A stretch of 64,000 bases of DNA, from positions 571,001 to 635,000 of the forward strand of contig NZ_JAPPRJ010000002.1 in NCBI RefSeq assembly GCF_026672545.1. Direction: 5' to 3'. The stretch comes from Rhizobium sp. SL86 (GTDB taxonomy: Bacteria > Pseudomonadota > Alphaproteobacteria > Rhizobiales > Rhizobiaceae). The first letter of the stretch is position 1, and every line of letters starts with the position of its first letter. Below, piece after piece: positions 42,893 through 51,609 of the stretch. The notes under the pieces were generated by a model. The model saw nothing but the letters and a program-made list of their open reading frames with translations, had not been told where the DNA came from and searched no databases. A program made the translations under genes and the position numbers.

Positions 42893-44092
42893 ATGAACCT
42901 CCGCCAGAGCCAGCCGCCCGTCCTTCGCCAGATCTCCGTTCGTGCGGCCATGGATGTGCTGCTGCAGGAAGGGCCGACCTCGCGCGCAACACTGGCCAAG
43001 AAGACCGGCCTTTCGAAGCAGACCATGTCGGAGGTCATCCGGGCGCTGGAGGAATCGGGCTGGGTTCGGGTGAACGGCATCGTCAGCGGCAAGGTGGGGC
43101 GTAGCGCGGTGACCTACGAGGTGGCGGAGGACAGCGGTTATGGAGTCGGCGTCGATCTCGGCGCCACAACCATCCGCATCGCGGTCGTTTCCATCTCGGG
43201 CAGCATCGTGCATGAAAGCGAACACCCGACGGAGGGTAGGGCAGGCGAGGCGCTCATCGGCCACATGCACGATCTCGTGGAGAAATCGCTGCATCGGGCA
43301 GGCGTTCCCTTCGACAAGGTGCTTCTGGGCGCCGTTGCGACGCCCGGTGTGGTTGATCCGGGTTCCGGCCATCTTTCGCTTGCACCCAACATGGCCGAAA
43401 CCGGTCGTCTTGACGTGGTGCGCCGTCTCAGCGAGGCGCTGGGCTGCGAGGTGGTCATCGAAAACGATGTGAATGCCGCGGCGCTTGGCGAATCCTGGAA
43501 GGGCTGCAGCGCGGGGCTCGATACCTCGGCCTTCATCTCGCTCGGCACCGGCATCGGGCTCGGTGCGCTCGTCAACGGCAAGCTGATCAAGGGTGCCCGT
43601 GGTGCTGCCGGTGAAATCTCCTATCTTCCCTTTGGAGCCGATCCTTACAGTGAAGACAGTCTGGAGCGTGGCGCGCTGGAAAGCGCAATCGGGGTTCCGG
43701 GCATCCTCGCGCGATACCAGGCCGGCGGTGGCAGACAGTCGACGATGCTGGGCCTCCTGCAGGAGGCCGAGTCTGGCATGGAGCCAGCGCGCGGCGTCAT
43801 CCAGGAAACCGCAAGGCTCGCCGCTTTACTCATCGTTTCCGTCGATGCAATGATCGATCCGCAAAAGATCGTGCTGGGTGGCAATGTCGGACGCCATCCG
43901 CTGGTGCTGGATCTGGTGCGGCGGGAGCTTTCGCGCCTCACGCGCCACGCGATCGATCTGCAGCCGAGTGTGCTCGGCTCCCGCGCCACCCTGATCGGCG
44001 CGGTTGCGATCGCCCTCAACCAGTTGCACAACGCGCTGTTTTCGCCGCAGGAGCTGCCGAGCGAAATGCGCCTGCCGCAGGCCAGAGGCTAG
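42893..44092 (+). CDS. ROK-family transcriptional repressor
   Basis: 399 residues. N-terminal winged HTH (about 10-65): LRQISVRAAMDVLLQEGPTS, then recognition segment LAKKTGLSKQTMSEVIRAL. C-terminal ROK domain: GVGVDLGATTIRIAVV, ENDVNAAALGES, FISLGTGIGLGALVNG, then AAGEISYLPFG. As in the kinase of this locus, the CxCGxxGCxE zinc signature is absent. The ENDVN catalytic motif is kept, so ligand binding like a kinase is likely. It should repress the transporter, kinase and hydrolase genes until a sugar or sugar phosphate binds. Four matching operators lie upstream of its presumed targets and itself. Confidence 0.92.
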   Translation: MNLRQSQPPVLRQISVRAAMDVLLQEGPTSRATLAKKTGLSKQTMSEVIRALEESGWVRVNGIVSGKVGRSAVTYEVAEDSGYGVGVDLGATTIRIAVVSISGSIVHESEHPTEGRAGEALIGHMHDLVEKSLHRAGVPFDKVLLGAVATPGVVDPGSGHLSLAPNMAETGRLDVVRRLSEALGCEVVIENDVNAAALGESWKGCSAGLDTSAFISLGTGIGLGALVNGKLIKGARGAAGEISYLPFGADPYSEDSLERGALESAIGVPGILARYQAGGGRQSTMLGLLQEAESGMEPARGVIQETARLAALLIVSVDAMIDPQKIVLGGNVGRHPLVLDLVRRELSRLTRHAIDLQPSVLGSRATLIGAVAIALNQLHNALFSPQELPSEMRLPQARG

Positions 44093-44095
44093 CGC

Positions 44096-46030
44096 TTACA
44101 TACGCCAGCAGGCCACGTCATACGGCTTCAACTCGGCTTCACCAAGCAGAAGACGTTCTGCGGCAACCGGAACAGTCCAGCTTTCGGGACCGTAGTTGAA
44201 GGCGAAGGTGAGGGGGCCGCGGCGGCGCAGGCGGATGTGGTCCGGCAGGTCGAGGATCGCAAGATCGGCCTTCTCCAGCAGATACCGGGCAAGCGTGTTC
44301 AGCAGATCTGCTTCCGGCCAGCCGGCGAGGTAGTGGAGACGTCCGGCAGCGACAAGCGCAGGTTCCCCATCGGCAAAACGGGAAAGGATGTCGAGGTCGG
44401 TCTCGATATAGTCCCGCCAGCGGGTGACCGTTCCGCAAACCGCACCGGAGACGGATGCGGAGAGCCCGGGGCGCATGCTTTCGACTTCGGCAACCGTCAA
44501 TGGCATCAGGTGTTGCAGCCGCGGGCCGGGCGGCAGGCTTTGGGGGATGGCAAAATTCTCGTCCTTCGAGCCGGTGCGAGGGCCGAACAGGATCAAGGCA
44601 TCGGTTTCCGCAAAGGCCTTCAGGGCCGCCTCCGTCAGGATCGGCAGCGTCGGCACCAGCACGAGGCGGTAACCGGACAGCGATGCGCCGGGTTCGACAA
44701 TGTCCACATCAATGCCGAGCCTGCGGAAGGCTTCGTACCAGCGCAGCTTCAGCATGCGGTAGTCGAAATCCTTGCCCTGCGGCTGGAACTGGGTGACCCA
44801 GGCAGCCTGGTAATCAAAGACGAGCGCGACAGATGCTGGCGTGGTTGCGGGCAAATCACCGATCCGGCGCAGGTCCTCAGCGACGCGTTGTGCTTCTTTG
44901 CCACCCTGCGAAGCGGCATGATCAGGCCGCAGCAGACCGGCATGCATCTGCTCCTGCGCCTTCCGGTATTGCCTCCAGCGGAAATAGACCACGGCTTCCG
45001 CGCCATGCGCCAGCGCTTCCCAGGTCCACAGCCGAACCATGCCGCGCTCCGGGACCGCATTCCAGTTTGCCCAGTTCACCGGTCCCGGTTGTTGCTCCAT
45101 GATCCAGAACCGACCGTTGCCCACGGCCCGATAAAGATCGTGCTGAAGCCCTGAAATATCCGGGTGGCCGGTGCGGGCCCAGCGGTTGCGTTCGGCCTCG
45201 GGGAAGGGAAGGCTCTCGACACGGCCAAGCGGATAGGAATCCCAGCTGGCCACATCCATCTGCCGGCCCATCTCGAAATGGTCGAAGGTATGGGAAAATC
45301 CCATGAAATTATGCGTGACGAAACGGCCCGGCGCCTGGGCGCGGATGATGTCGGCCTGCAGACGGAAATAGTCGAGGAAGAGATCCGACCGGCAGCGCAT
45401 GAAATCGAGCTGGACCGCAGGATTGACGTCGCAGACCTGGCGTGCCGGCAGTTCGACCTGCGCGAAGTCGGTGAGTGCCATCGACCAGAAATCGTTCCCC
45501 CAGGCTGTGTTCAGTCCATCGATTGTCCCGTAGCGGGTTTTCAGCCAGGCTTGGAACTGTGAGCGGTCGAGCGATCCCCAGGAGAAGATCGTGTCGTCGC
45601 AGCCAAATTCGTTGTCGACCTGCCAGCCGATGATCGCCGGATGGTGGCCGTAGCGCTCGGTCATCGCCGTGACGATCCGGCGCGTCGCCTCGATGAAGGC
45701 GGGACTTGCCGGCGTATAATGCCGGCGTGAACCGAAGAGGCGCGGCTGACCGTTGCGGTCGACGGGCAGGATCTCCGGATGAAGATCCACCAGCCAGCGT
45801 GGCGGTGCGGCGGTCGGCGTGCCGAGCACGAGCTTCAGTCCGGCAGACGTCAGGGTTTCGACCGCGCGGTCGAGCCACGACCAGTCGAACACACCGGGCG
45901 CCGTTTCCATGCGGCTCCAGGCGAACTCGGCAATCCGCACGACGGAGATCCCGGTCTCCACCATGCGGCGGGCATCGTCTGCCCAGATCTCCTCCGGCCA
46001 ATGTTCGGGATAATAGCAGACGCCCAGCAT
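44096..46030 (-). CDS. Beta-galactosidase, GH42 family
   Basis: 644 residues, full length. It begins MLGVCYYPEHWPEEIW, a GH42 hallmark. Acid/base E141 in WQVDNEFG and nucleophile E312 in FWIMEQQPG fall at the same residue numbers as in the Thermus A4 enzyme. The trimerisation and C-terminal beta domains follow (EALILFGPRTGSKDENF region onward). No signal peptide: a cytoplasmic enzyme acting on imported short galactosides. Last gene of the operon that starts with the binding protein at 49151; stop codons of this gene and the convergent repressor are three bases apart. Confidence 0.95.
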   Translation of the reverse strand: MLGVCYYPEHWPEEIWADDARRMVETGISVVRIAEFAWSRMETAPGVFDWSWLDRAVETLTSAGLKLVLGTPTAAPPRWLVDLHPEILPVDRNGQPRLFGSRRHYTPASPAFIEATRRIVTAMTERYGHHPAIIGWQVDNEFGCDDTIFSWGSLDRSQFQAWLKTRYGTIDGLNTAWGNDFWSMALTDFAQVELPARQVCDVNPAVQLDFMRCRSDLFLDYFRLQADIIRAQAPGRFVTHNFMGFSHTFDHFEMGRQMDVASWDSYPLGRVESLPFPEAERNRWARTGHPDISGLQHDLYRAVGNGRFWIMEQQPGPVNWANWNAVPERGMVRLWTWEALAHGAEAVVYFRWRQYRKAQEQMHAGLLRPDHAASQGGKEAQRVAEDLRRIGDLPATTPASVALVFDYQAAWVTQFQPQGKDFDYRMLKLRWYEAFRRLGIDVDIVEPGASLSGYRLVLVPTLPILTEAALKAFAETDALILFGPRTGSKDENFAIPQSLPPGPRLQHLMPLTVAEVESMRPGLSASVSGAVCGTVTRWRDYIETDLDILSRFADGEPALVAAGRLHYLAGWPEADLLNTLARYLLEKADLAILDLPDHIRLRRRGPLTFAFNYGPESWTVPVAAERLLLGEAELKPYDVACWRM

Positions 46031-46063
46031 GTTGCGGTCCTGTGCGGTCGAGAGAAGAAAGAC

Positions 46064-46088
46064 GACGCCGAACGGAGGGTCCGGCGTC
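46064..46088 (-). repeat. Intercistronic hairpin between permease and beta-galactosidase genes
   Basis: Stem GACGCCG / CGGCGTC with an 11-nt loop. It lies in the 81-bp gap inside the operon; its stem sequence equals the core of the hairpin at the start of the upstream permease gene (47858-47881). Confidence 0.5.
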
Positions 46089-46111
46089 GCGGGAAGATGG
46101 CAGAGAGGGCG

Positions 46112-46954
46112 CTATTCCTTGGTCGCGCCGGACAGCAGGCCGTTCATGAAATAACGCTGCAGGCTGACGAACAGCACCAGCGTTGGAATGACCGAAAGCA
46201 CCGACATGGCCAGCAGCCGCGGCCAGTTGATGTCCCACTGGCCGACATTGTTGGCAAGCGCGAGCTGCACCGTCCATTTCGATTGGTCGGTGATGATCAG
46301 ATAGGGCCACAGATAGTCGTTCCAGCGCCAGACGAAGGTAAAGGCGGCGAGCGCTGCGATCGCCGGGATCGACAGTGGCAGGATGATCCGGAACAGGATG
46401 CGCCATTCCGGTGTGCCGTCGATCCGGGCGGCTTCGAGCAGGCTGTCCGGAATGCTGCGGATATATTGGCGCATGATGAAGACGCCGGACGGGGTGGCCG
46501 CCGGCGCCAGGATGACGCCCCACAGCGAGTTCAGCAGGCCGAGTTCCTTCAGCACGATGAAGATCGGGATCAGGATGATCTGCAGCGGGATCATCAATGC
46601 CGACATGATCAGCATGAAAACGAAGGTCTCGCCCCGAAAGCGGAATTTCGCCAGGGCGTAACCCGCCATCAGGCTGATCAGGACGGAAATCGCCGCCGAG
46701 ATGGTCGAGACGAACAGCGAGTTCTGGAAGAACAGGCCGAAACCGGACTGGTCGAAGGCTGTGGCGAAGTTGACGAGTGTTGCCGGCGACGGCAGAAGCG
46801 TCGGCGGCCAGGCGAAAATGTCGTTCGGCGCCTTCAGCGCGCTTGCCAACAGCCAAAGCGGCGGCAGCAGGAAAAGGACGAGCACGAGCGCGATCAGCGG
46901 CCCACGGAAGGCCCAGTCACGGGCAGCGCGGCTGGAGAGGAGGGCGGTGGTCAT
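46112..46954 (-). CDS. Sugar ABC permease, MalG/CUT1 type
   Basis: 280 residues, six membrane helices. The EAA coupling loop is EAARIDGTPEWRILFRIILPLSIP, the standard CUT1 form. ATG 46954 overlaps the stop of the partner permease by four bases. It forms the membrane pore with the MalF-type partner for uptake of an oligosaccharide. Confidence 0.94.
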   Translation of the reverse strand: MTTALLSSRAARDWAFRGPLIALVLVLFLLPPLWLLASALKAPNDIFAWPPTLLPSPATLVNFATAFDQSGFGLFFQNSLFVSTISAAISVLISLMAGYALAKFRFRGETFVFMLIMSALMIPLQIILIPIFIVLKELGLLNSLWGVILAPAATPSGVFIMRQYIRSIPDSLLEAARIDGTPEWRILFRIILPLSIPAIAALAAFTFVWRWNDYLWPYLIITDQSKWTVQLALANNVGQWDINWPRLLAMSVLSVIPTLVLFVSLQRYFMNGLLSGATKE

Positions 46955-47910
46955 GCTTTCTCCTTGCTGATGCGAAGCTGGATGGCGGTGAGCACCAGCA
47001 GGATCAGGAACAGGACGGCTGATTGGGCGGCGGCAACGCCGGCCTGGTTCGCCTTGGTAAAGGCGGTCTCGTAGATCGTCTGGATCAGGTAGACGGTGGA
47101 GCGTCCGGGACCGCCGCCGGTCAACGACACGACCAATTCGTAAACCTTGAAGGCTTCGACGGAGGAGAGGATTACCACAAGCGAGATGCTGGGTTTCAGG
47201 AGCGGCAGCGTGATGCGCGAAAAAATCCGCCAGTTGCTGGCCGCATCGACCCGGGCAGCCTCGTAGAGATCCTCGGAGATCGTGGTGAGGCCGGCGATGA
47301 AGATCATCATGTAGAAGCCGGCACTTGCCCAGACCCAGACGATGACGACGGCGATCTGTGCCATGGTGCCGTTGTCAAGCCACGGTACCGGGGCGATGTC
47401 GAGCAACGAAAGCAGATAGTTCATCAGGCCGGAATTCAAGCCGAACAGCCATTTCCACACCACACCGGTGATCAAGAGGCTGATCATCGAGGGGAAAAAG
47501 ACGACCGCACGCACGGCGCCGACGCCGTAGAAACGGTTCTTCAGCAAAAGCGCTAGGCCGAGCGACACGGCGGTCACCGCCGGAACGGCGATCACCACGA
47601 AACCAACGGTCTTGGCGAGCGTATTGAAGAACTCCGGATCATTGAAAAGCCGGATATAATTGTCGATACCGACGAATTTCGGCCAGGTGGCGGGCGCCCG
47701 TTCGACGACGACGATGCCCCGCTTGAAGAAGGACATCCAAAGCCCCTGGACGAGCGGATAAAGCGTGAAGATTGCCAGCAATCCCACGGTCGGTGTGAGA
47801 AGCAGGTAGGGAAACAGCCGTTTGGACCAGGGAGTGTTGCCAATGCTCCTGCCGGCGGACGCCGGGGTTATTCCCGGCGTCGCTTCGATGGTGGATTGAA
47901 TGCTGCTCAC
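46951..47910 (-). CDS. Sugar ABC permease, MalF/CUT1 type
   Basis: 319 residues from GTG 47910, chosen because it overlaps the binding-protein stop (GTGA). Six membrane helices after a polar 35-residue N-terminus; coupling loop EAARVDAASNWRIFSRITLPLLKP. A perfect 9-bp hairpin falls within codons 10-18. Partner of the MalG-type permease. Confidence 0.93.
   Translation of the reverse strand: MSSIQSTIEATPGITPASAGRSIGNTPWSKRLFPYLLLTPTVGLLAIFTLYPLVQGLWMSFFKRGIVVVERAPATWPKFVGIDNYIRLFNDPEFFNTLAKTVGFVVIAVPAVTAVSLGLALLLKNRFYGVGAVRAVVFFPSMISLLITGVVWKWLFGLNSGLMNYLLSLLDIAPVPWLDNGTMAQIAVVIVWVWASAGFYMMIFIAGLTTISEDLYEAARVDAASNWRIFSRITLPLLKPSISLVVILSSVEAFKVYELVVSLTGGGPGRSTVYLIQTIYETAFTKANQAGVAAAQSAVLFLILLVLTAIQLRISKEKA
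47858..47881 (-). repeat. 9-bp perfect hairpin at the binding-protein/permease junction
   Basis: GACGCCGGG / CCCGGCGTC with a 6-nt loop, 26-49 bp after the binding-protein stop and inside the start of the permease gene. Stem-loops here in sugar importer operons are known to protect the binding-protein mRNA and lower permease expression. Confidence 0.5.
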
Positions 47911-49151
47911 TGGCCCGTTTCCGTCAAGGATTCCTGAGCCGTCTTGATGATCTGGTCGATCGCCTGGCTGCTGGAGATCTGGCCGGTTGTGGCTTGGAAC
48001 AGCGTCTGGCGCATCGGGCCCCAGACATACTGCATGGCCGGGTTTGCCTGGTCGGTTGCGGCATAGTTGGGGCTGGCGGCCAGTTCTTCCTTGAAGGCCT
48101 GCAGGGCGGCCGATGCCTTGGCATTGCCGTAGTCGATCGGCGGGACCTTGAGGTTCGCCGGGATATACATCAAAGGCTTGGTGTAGAGTTCCTGGGCCTT
48201 CGGGTCGGTGCTCAGCCACTTGATGAAGGCGTTCGCTTCATCGGCATGTTCGCTGGTGTTGAAGCCGATTACGTAGTCACCCCCGACCATGCTCGACTTG
48301 ACGGTGCCATAAGGCGTCGGACCGGCCTGCCAATCGAAGCTCGCATTCTGCGCCAGACCGCCTGCCTGCCAGTTGCCGGACATCCAGGCGACCGCCTGGC
48401 CGCTGGTGAAGAGCTGCTTGGGATTGTCGGAGCTGGATCCGGACCACAGTCCCGGCGGCATGTGGGTTTTGGTGATGCCGATGAACTTGTCGAGAACGGC
48501 GGTGGCCTTGTCATGGTCGAAGACGACCTTGTATGGCTCCTCTTCCGTATAGATGTGGTTGCCGAACTGGAACTGCATGGTCAGCCAACGGCTCTGCGAG
48601 ACGTCCCAGACGAGGGGATAACGCACGCCGGCTTTTTCGGCGACTTGCTTGGTCTTGGCCAGGAACTCGTCCCAGGTCCACGAGGTCTTGATGTCGGGAA
48701 TGGCAACGCCGGCCTTTTCGAATGCGGCCTTGTTGATCAGCATGCCGGTCGCCGTGACCTGCAGCGGGGCTGCGATGATCTGGTCGCCGAGCTTGGCGCC
48801 GGCGGCCCAGCCGGGCACGAAATCCTTGAGATAATCCTTGCCGAAGACGGGCGCGAAATCCGTCAGGTACGGGCGGATGAACGGGCGCATGGAGGAGGTC
48901 TTTGACAGATCCGGCAGGGTGCCTGCGGCAGCAAGCTGCGCAAAACGGTTGTCGATGTCGTCGTAGGGAACGATCTGCAGATTGAAGGTCGTTTCCGGAT
49001 GCAGCTTCGTATAGGCCGCCAGCACATCCTTGATGACCTGCTCCTCGGCATCCGTGCCGAGATACCACATCACCTTGAGCTCGGCCGCATGGGCCGGCGC
49101 GCCGGCAAGCAGGCCAGCCGCCAGCAGCGAGCCGTAAACAAACGTCTTCAT
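47907..49151 (-). CDS. Sugar ABC transporter substrate-binding protein (SBP_bac_1)
   Basis: 414 residues from ATG 49151 (AGAAGGAAA upstream). Sec signal peptide: MKTFVYGSLLAAGLLAGAP with cleavage near AHAA. The mature protein has the CUT1 binding-protein outline (EEQVIKDVLAAYTKLHPETTF, then WTWDEFLAKTKQVAE). It delivers a di- or oligosaccharide to the two permeases. First gene of a four-gene operon ending with GH42, so the substrate is probably a beta-galactoside. ROK site 4 lies 251 bp upstream, implying a long leader. Confidence 0.93.
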   Translation of the reverse strand: MKTFVYGSLLAAGLLAGAPAHAAELKVMWYLGTDAEEQVIKDVLAAYTKLHPETTFNLQIVPYDDIDNRFAQLAAAGTLPDLSKTSSMRPFIRPYLTDFAPVFGKDYLKDFVPGWAAGAKLGDQIIAAPLQVTATGMLINKAAFEKAGVAIPDIKTSWTWDEFLAKTKQVAEKAGVRYPLVWDVSQSRWLTMQFQFGNHIYTEEEPYKVVFDHDKATAVLDKFIGITKTHMPPGLWSGSSSDNPKQLFTSGQAVAWMSGNWQAGGLAQNASFDWQAGPTPYGTVKSSMVGGDYVIGFNTSEHADEANAFIKWLSTDPKAQELYTKPLMYIPANLKVPPIDYGNAKASAALQAFKEELAASPNYAATDQANPAMQYVWGPMRQTLFQATTGQISSSQAIDQIIKTAQESLTETGQ

Positions 49152-49571
49152 TTCGGTTTTCCTTCTCTGGAGTTGTCGTTTCTTGTCATTCGCGGGCCTG
49201 GTCTTGGGAGGATGCAGGCTTCTTTCCCCGGGGCTCGTTGGCCCTGGAAATGGTGCAGGCAAGCACGGTTGCAGCAGGTCAGGGATGGCATGACGCGGCA
49301 TTGGCGGGTCGTTGAAGTCCCCGGTCGCCACTCGCCTGTCGTCCCTGTTCATCCGTGCCTCCAAGCGCGTGTCCTGTCGTGTCGGGATGTACCGAATAAT
49401 TTGTTCGGCAACTTGACGAAGTATGAAGTCCGTCATCGGATCTTGTCAAGGTCGAAATCGGCGCGGAACGGACACGCGTGCTCCCGCATACCTGTTTCCC
49501 CCGGCAGAGGCGTGCGTAAGGTGGTCGTCGTGAGAGACGAATGATGTGTCTGATGCAAGAACAAGGGATGG
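49152..49571. other. 420-bp leader/intergenic region of the sugar importer operon
   Basis: Contains ROK site 4 at 49402-49420 and, between it and the binding-protein start, about 250 bp with no convincing ORF on the operon strand. If transcription starts near the operator, the mRNA has a long 5' leader. The GntR gene on the far side is transcribed towards this region's distal end (its stop is at 49572) with no clear terminator. Confidence 0.5.
49402..49420 (-). promoter_or_regulatory. ROK-repressor operator candidate 4 (before sugar importer/GH42 operon)
   Basis: Read on the operon strand: TTCGTCAAGTTGCCGAACA, differing from site 2 at one base. Flanked by ATAC and AATTATTCGG. Located 251-269 bp before the binding-protein start. 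Confidence 0.75.
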
Positions 49572-50315
49572 TCAGAGATTGCGGAGATTGAGCTTTTCGA
49601 TCAGCGGCAGAAGGGCGTCGCGGGCATGCTGCCGGTGCTTACGAGCAGCGCGGCTTGCCGCGTCCGCATCGCCCGCGCCAATTGCGTCGATGATCGCCTG
49701 GTGGTCCGCTGCGGATGTGGTCGGGAGAGGACGCAGGTTCAGCGTGAACATGCGTGCCCGATGAAGTTGATCGGCCACCGTGCCGGCCATGCGCATCAGC
49801 CGGCGGTTGCCGCTCATTTCTACCAGGGTCTCGTGAAATTGCGCATCGGCCAGCGCCCAGGCGGCAAGATCGTCGCGATCGAGCGTGTTCTGCATATCGT
49901 CGGTCGCCGTCTGCAGACGATCGGTGATCGACAGGCGTTGATCCTCGGGCAGGCCGGCAAGGCGCTGGGCGGCGGCGCCCTCCAGCGCGATGATCACCTC
50001 ATAGATATCCGCGATGTCGGCCGGTGACAGCGCGCAGATCAGGATGCCCTTCTTCGGCAGGATGCGGACGAGCCCATCTTCCTGCAGGCGCGCCATGGCC
50101 TCGTGCACCGGCGTGCGGCTCATGCCGAGTTGCCGCGCGATGTCCACCTCGGCGGCCTGATAGCCGGGCGGAAAGATATTGTTGCGGATCGCTTCCTTGA
50201 TCGCCTGGTAGGCGGCGTTGACCCGGCCTGCGCTCGTTGGTTCCGCAGCCGCGCCTGCCTGTTCGGTTATGCCGTGCCGCTCTACCGCACCGAGATGGGT
50301 TTTTGCTGTGATCAT
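49572..50315 (-). CDS. GntR-family regulator with FCD domain
   Basis: 247 residues from ATG 50315 (GGAACAGG upstream); ATG 50336 is an alternative that adds seven residues. Winged HTH about 40-105: AYQAIKEAIRNNIFPPGYQ, recognition part IARQLGMSRTPVHEAMARL, wing GLVRILPKKG. The C-terminal FCD domain is alpha-helical with the metal/ligand histidine near FHETLVEMSGN and a further His in SAADHQAIIDAI. Such proteins respond to small acids. Divergent from the tartrate dehydrogenase gene, its likely target; a CTTGCATGCAAG palindrome lies between them. Confidence 0.9.
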   Translation of the reverse strand: MITAKTHLGAVERHGITEQAGAAAEPTSAGRVNAAYQAIKEAIRNNIFPPGYQAAEVDIARQLGMSRTPVHEAMARLQEDGLVRILPKKGILICALSPADIADIYEVIIALEGAAAQRLAGLPEDQRLSITDRLQTATDDMQNTLDRDDLAAWALADAQFHETLVEMSGNRRLMRMAGTVADQLHRARMFTLNLRPLPTTSAADHQAIIDAIGAGDADAASRAARKHRQHARDALLPLIEKLNLRNL

Positions 50316-50358
50316 CAGACCTGTTCCGTTCACCATCTTATATCGGGACGACCGGCGG

Positions 50359-50402
50359 TTGACAAACAGGGGTGGCTTGATGAATTTATCCTTGCATGCA
50401 AG
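50359..50402 (+). promoter_or_regulatory. Promoter and GntR-type operator before the tartrate dehydrogenase gene
   Basis: TTGACA (50359-50364) is a good -35; TTTATC (50385-50390) or AATTTA is a weak -10. CTTGCATGCAAG (50391-50402) is a perfect 12-bp palindrome of the TTG-N4-CAA type bound by FCD-type GntR proteins, placed next to the expected transcription start. Inferred from position and symmetry. Confidence 0.5.
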
Positions 50403-50442
50403 ACGGCGTGTCAACACGAAGACAAAACCGGCTGGGAGTGTG

Positions 50443-51519
50443 ATGCGCGAATACAAGATAGCGGCGATCCCCGCCGATGGTATCGGTCCGGAGGTAATTG
50501 CTGCCGGCTTGCAGGTTCTGGCGACGCTTGCCGAGCGTTGCGGTGATTTCAGCCTAGTGGTTCGGACCTTCGATTGGGGCTCGGACTATTACCGCCGGAC
50601 TGGCGCGATGATGCCGGCCGATGGTCTGGATCAGTTGAACGCCTTCGATGCCATCTTTTTCGGCGCCGTTGGCGCGCCTGACGTTCCGGATCACGTGACA
50701 CTCTGGGGCCTGAGGCTGCCGATCTGCCAGGGGTTCGATCAATACGCCAATGTCCGACCAACCAGGATATTGCCAGGCATCACGTCCCCTTTGCGCAATT
50801 GCGGTCCGGGCGATCTCGACTGGGTGATCGTCAGGGAAAACTCTGAGGGTGAATATTCCGGCCATGGCGGACGCGCGCATAAAGGCCTGCCGGAGGAGGT
50901 GGGCACGGAAGTCGCGATCTTCACCCGCGTCGGCGTCACCCGGATCATGCGTTATGCCTTCAGGCTGGCGCAGGCGCGTCCCCGCAAGCTCCTGACGGTT
51001 GTGACGAAATCCAATGCGCAGCGCCATGGCATGGTGATGTGGGACGAGATCGCAGCGGAGGTCGCGCGCGAATTTCCAGACGTTGCCTGGGACAAGATGC
51101 TGGTGGACGCCATGACCGTACGGATGACGTTGAACCCGAAGAGCCTGGATACGATCGTCGCCACCAACCTGCACGCCGATATCCTGTCGGATCTTGCCGG
51201 CGCGCTGGCCGGAAGCCTGGGCGTTGCACCGACCGCCAACATCGATCCGGAGCGGCGTTATCCGTCCATGTTTGAGCCGATCCATGGCTCGGCCTTCGAT
51301 ATTGCCGGCAAAGGGATCGCCAATCCCGTCGCGACCTTCTGGACCGCCGCGCAGATGCTGGACCATCTCGGCGAGAGACAGGCGGCGGCCTGCCTGATGC
51401 AGGCGGTGGAACGTGTCACAGGTGCAGGTATTCTGACCCCCGATGTCGGCGGTGTCGCGACGACGCAGGCGGTAACGGATGCGGTTTGTCGGGCAATCAG
51501 CGGCACCAATATCCTCTGA
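50443..51519 (+). CDS. Tartrate dehydrogenase/decarboxylase (D-malate dehydrogenase type)
   Basis: 358 residues from ATG 50443 with GGGAG upstream. N-terminus MREYKIAAIPADGIGPEV; substrate motif VRENSEGEYSGHGGR, catalytic lysine in VTKSNAQRHGM, metal loop NLHADILSDLAGALAG, NAD loop IHGSAFDIAGKGIANP. These fit the TtuC/DmlA group, which oxidises tartrate, meso-tartrate or D-malate, often with decarboxylation. Controlled probably by the divergent GntR regulator. It is a paralogue of the enzyme at 5714-6748. Confidence 0.9.
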   Translation: MREYKIAAIPADGIGPEVIAAGLQVLATLAERCGDFSLVVRTFDWGSDYYRRTGAMMPADGLDQLNAFDAIFFGAVGAPDVPDHVTLWGLRLPICQGFDQYANVRPTRILPGITSPLRNCGPGDLDWVIVRENSEGEYSGHGGRAHKGLPEEVGTEVAIFTRVGVTRIMRYAFRLAQARPRKLLTVVTKSNAQRHGMVMWDEIAAEVAREFPDVAWDKMLVDAMTVRMTLNPKSLDTIVATNLHADILSDLAGALAGSLGVAPTANIDPERRYPSMFEPIHGSAFDIAGKGIANPVATFWTAAQMLDHLGERQAAACLMQAVERVTGAGILTPDVGGVATTQAVTDAVCRAISGTNIL

Positions 51520-51564
51520 AGGCCGTGAGCGTCAGAAGGGAAATGTCAGGAGTATCATTGCATT

Positions 51565-51597
51565 AAAAAGGTGCCTGGTTGGGCGACCAGGCACCTT
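51565..51597 (-). terminator. Rho-independent terminator of the RND efflux operon
   Basis: Perfect 12-bp stem AAGGTGCCTGGT / ACCAGGCACCTT with a 6-nt loop; on the minus strand it is followed by TTTAATG extending the U-rich tail (CCTTTTTAATG). It lies 12 bp beyond the pump gene stop and also separates it from the convergent tartrate dehydrogenase gene. Confidence 0.88.
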
Positions 51598-51609
51598 CGA
51601 AGCCACTGT

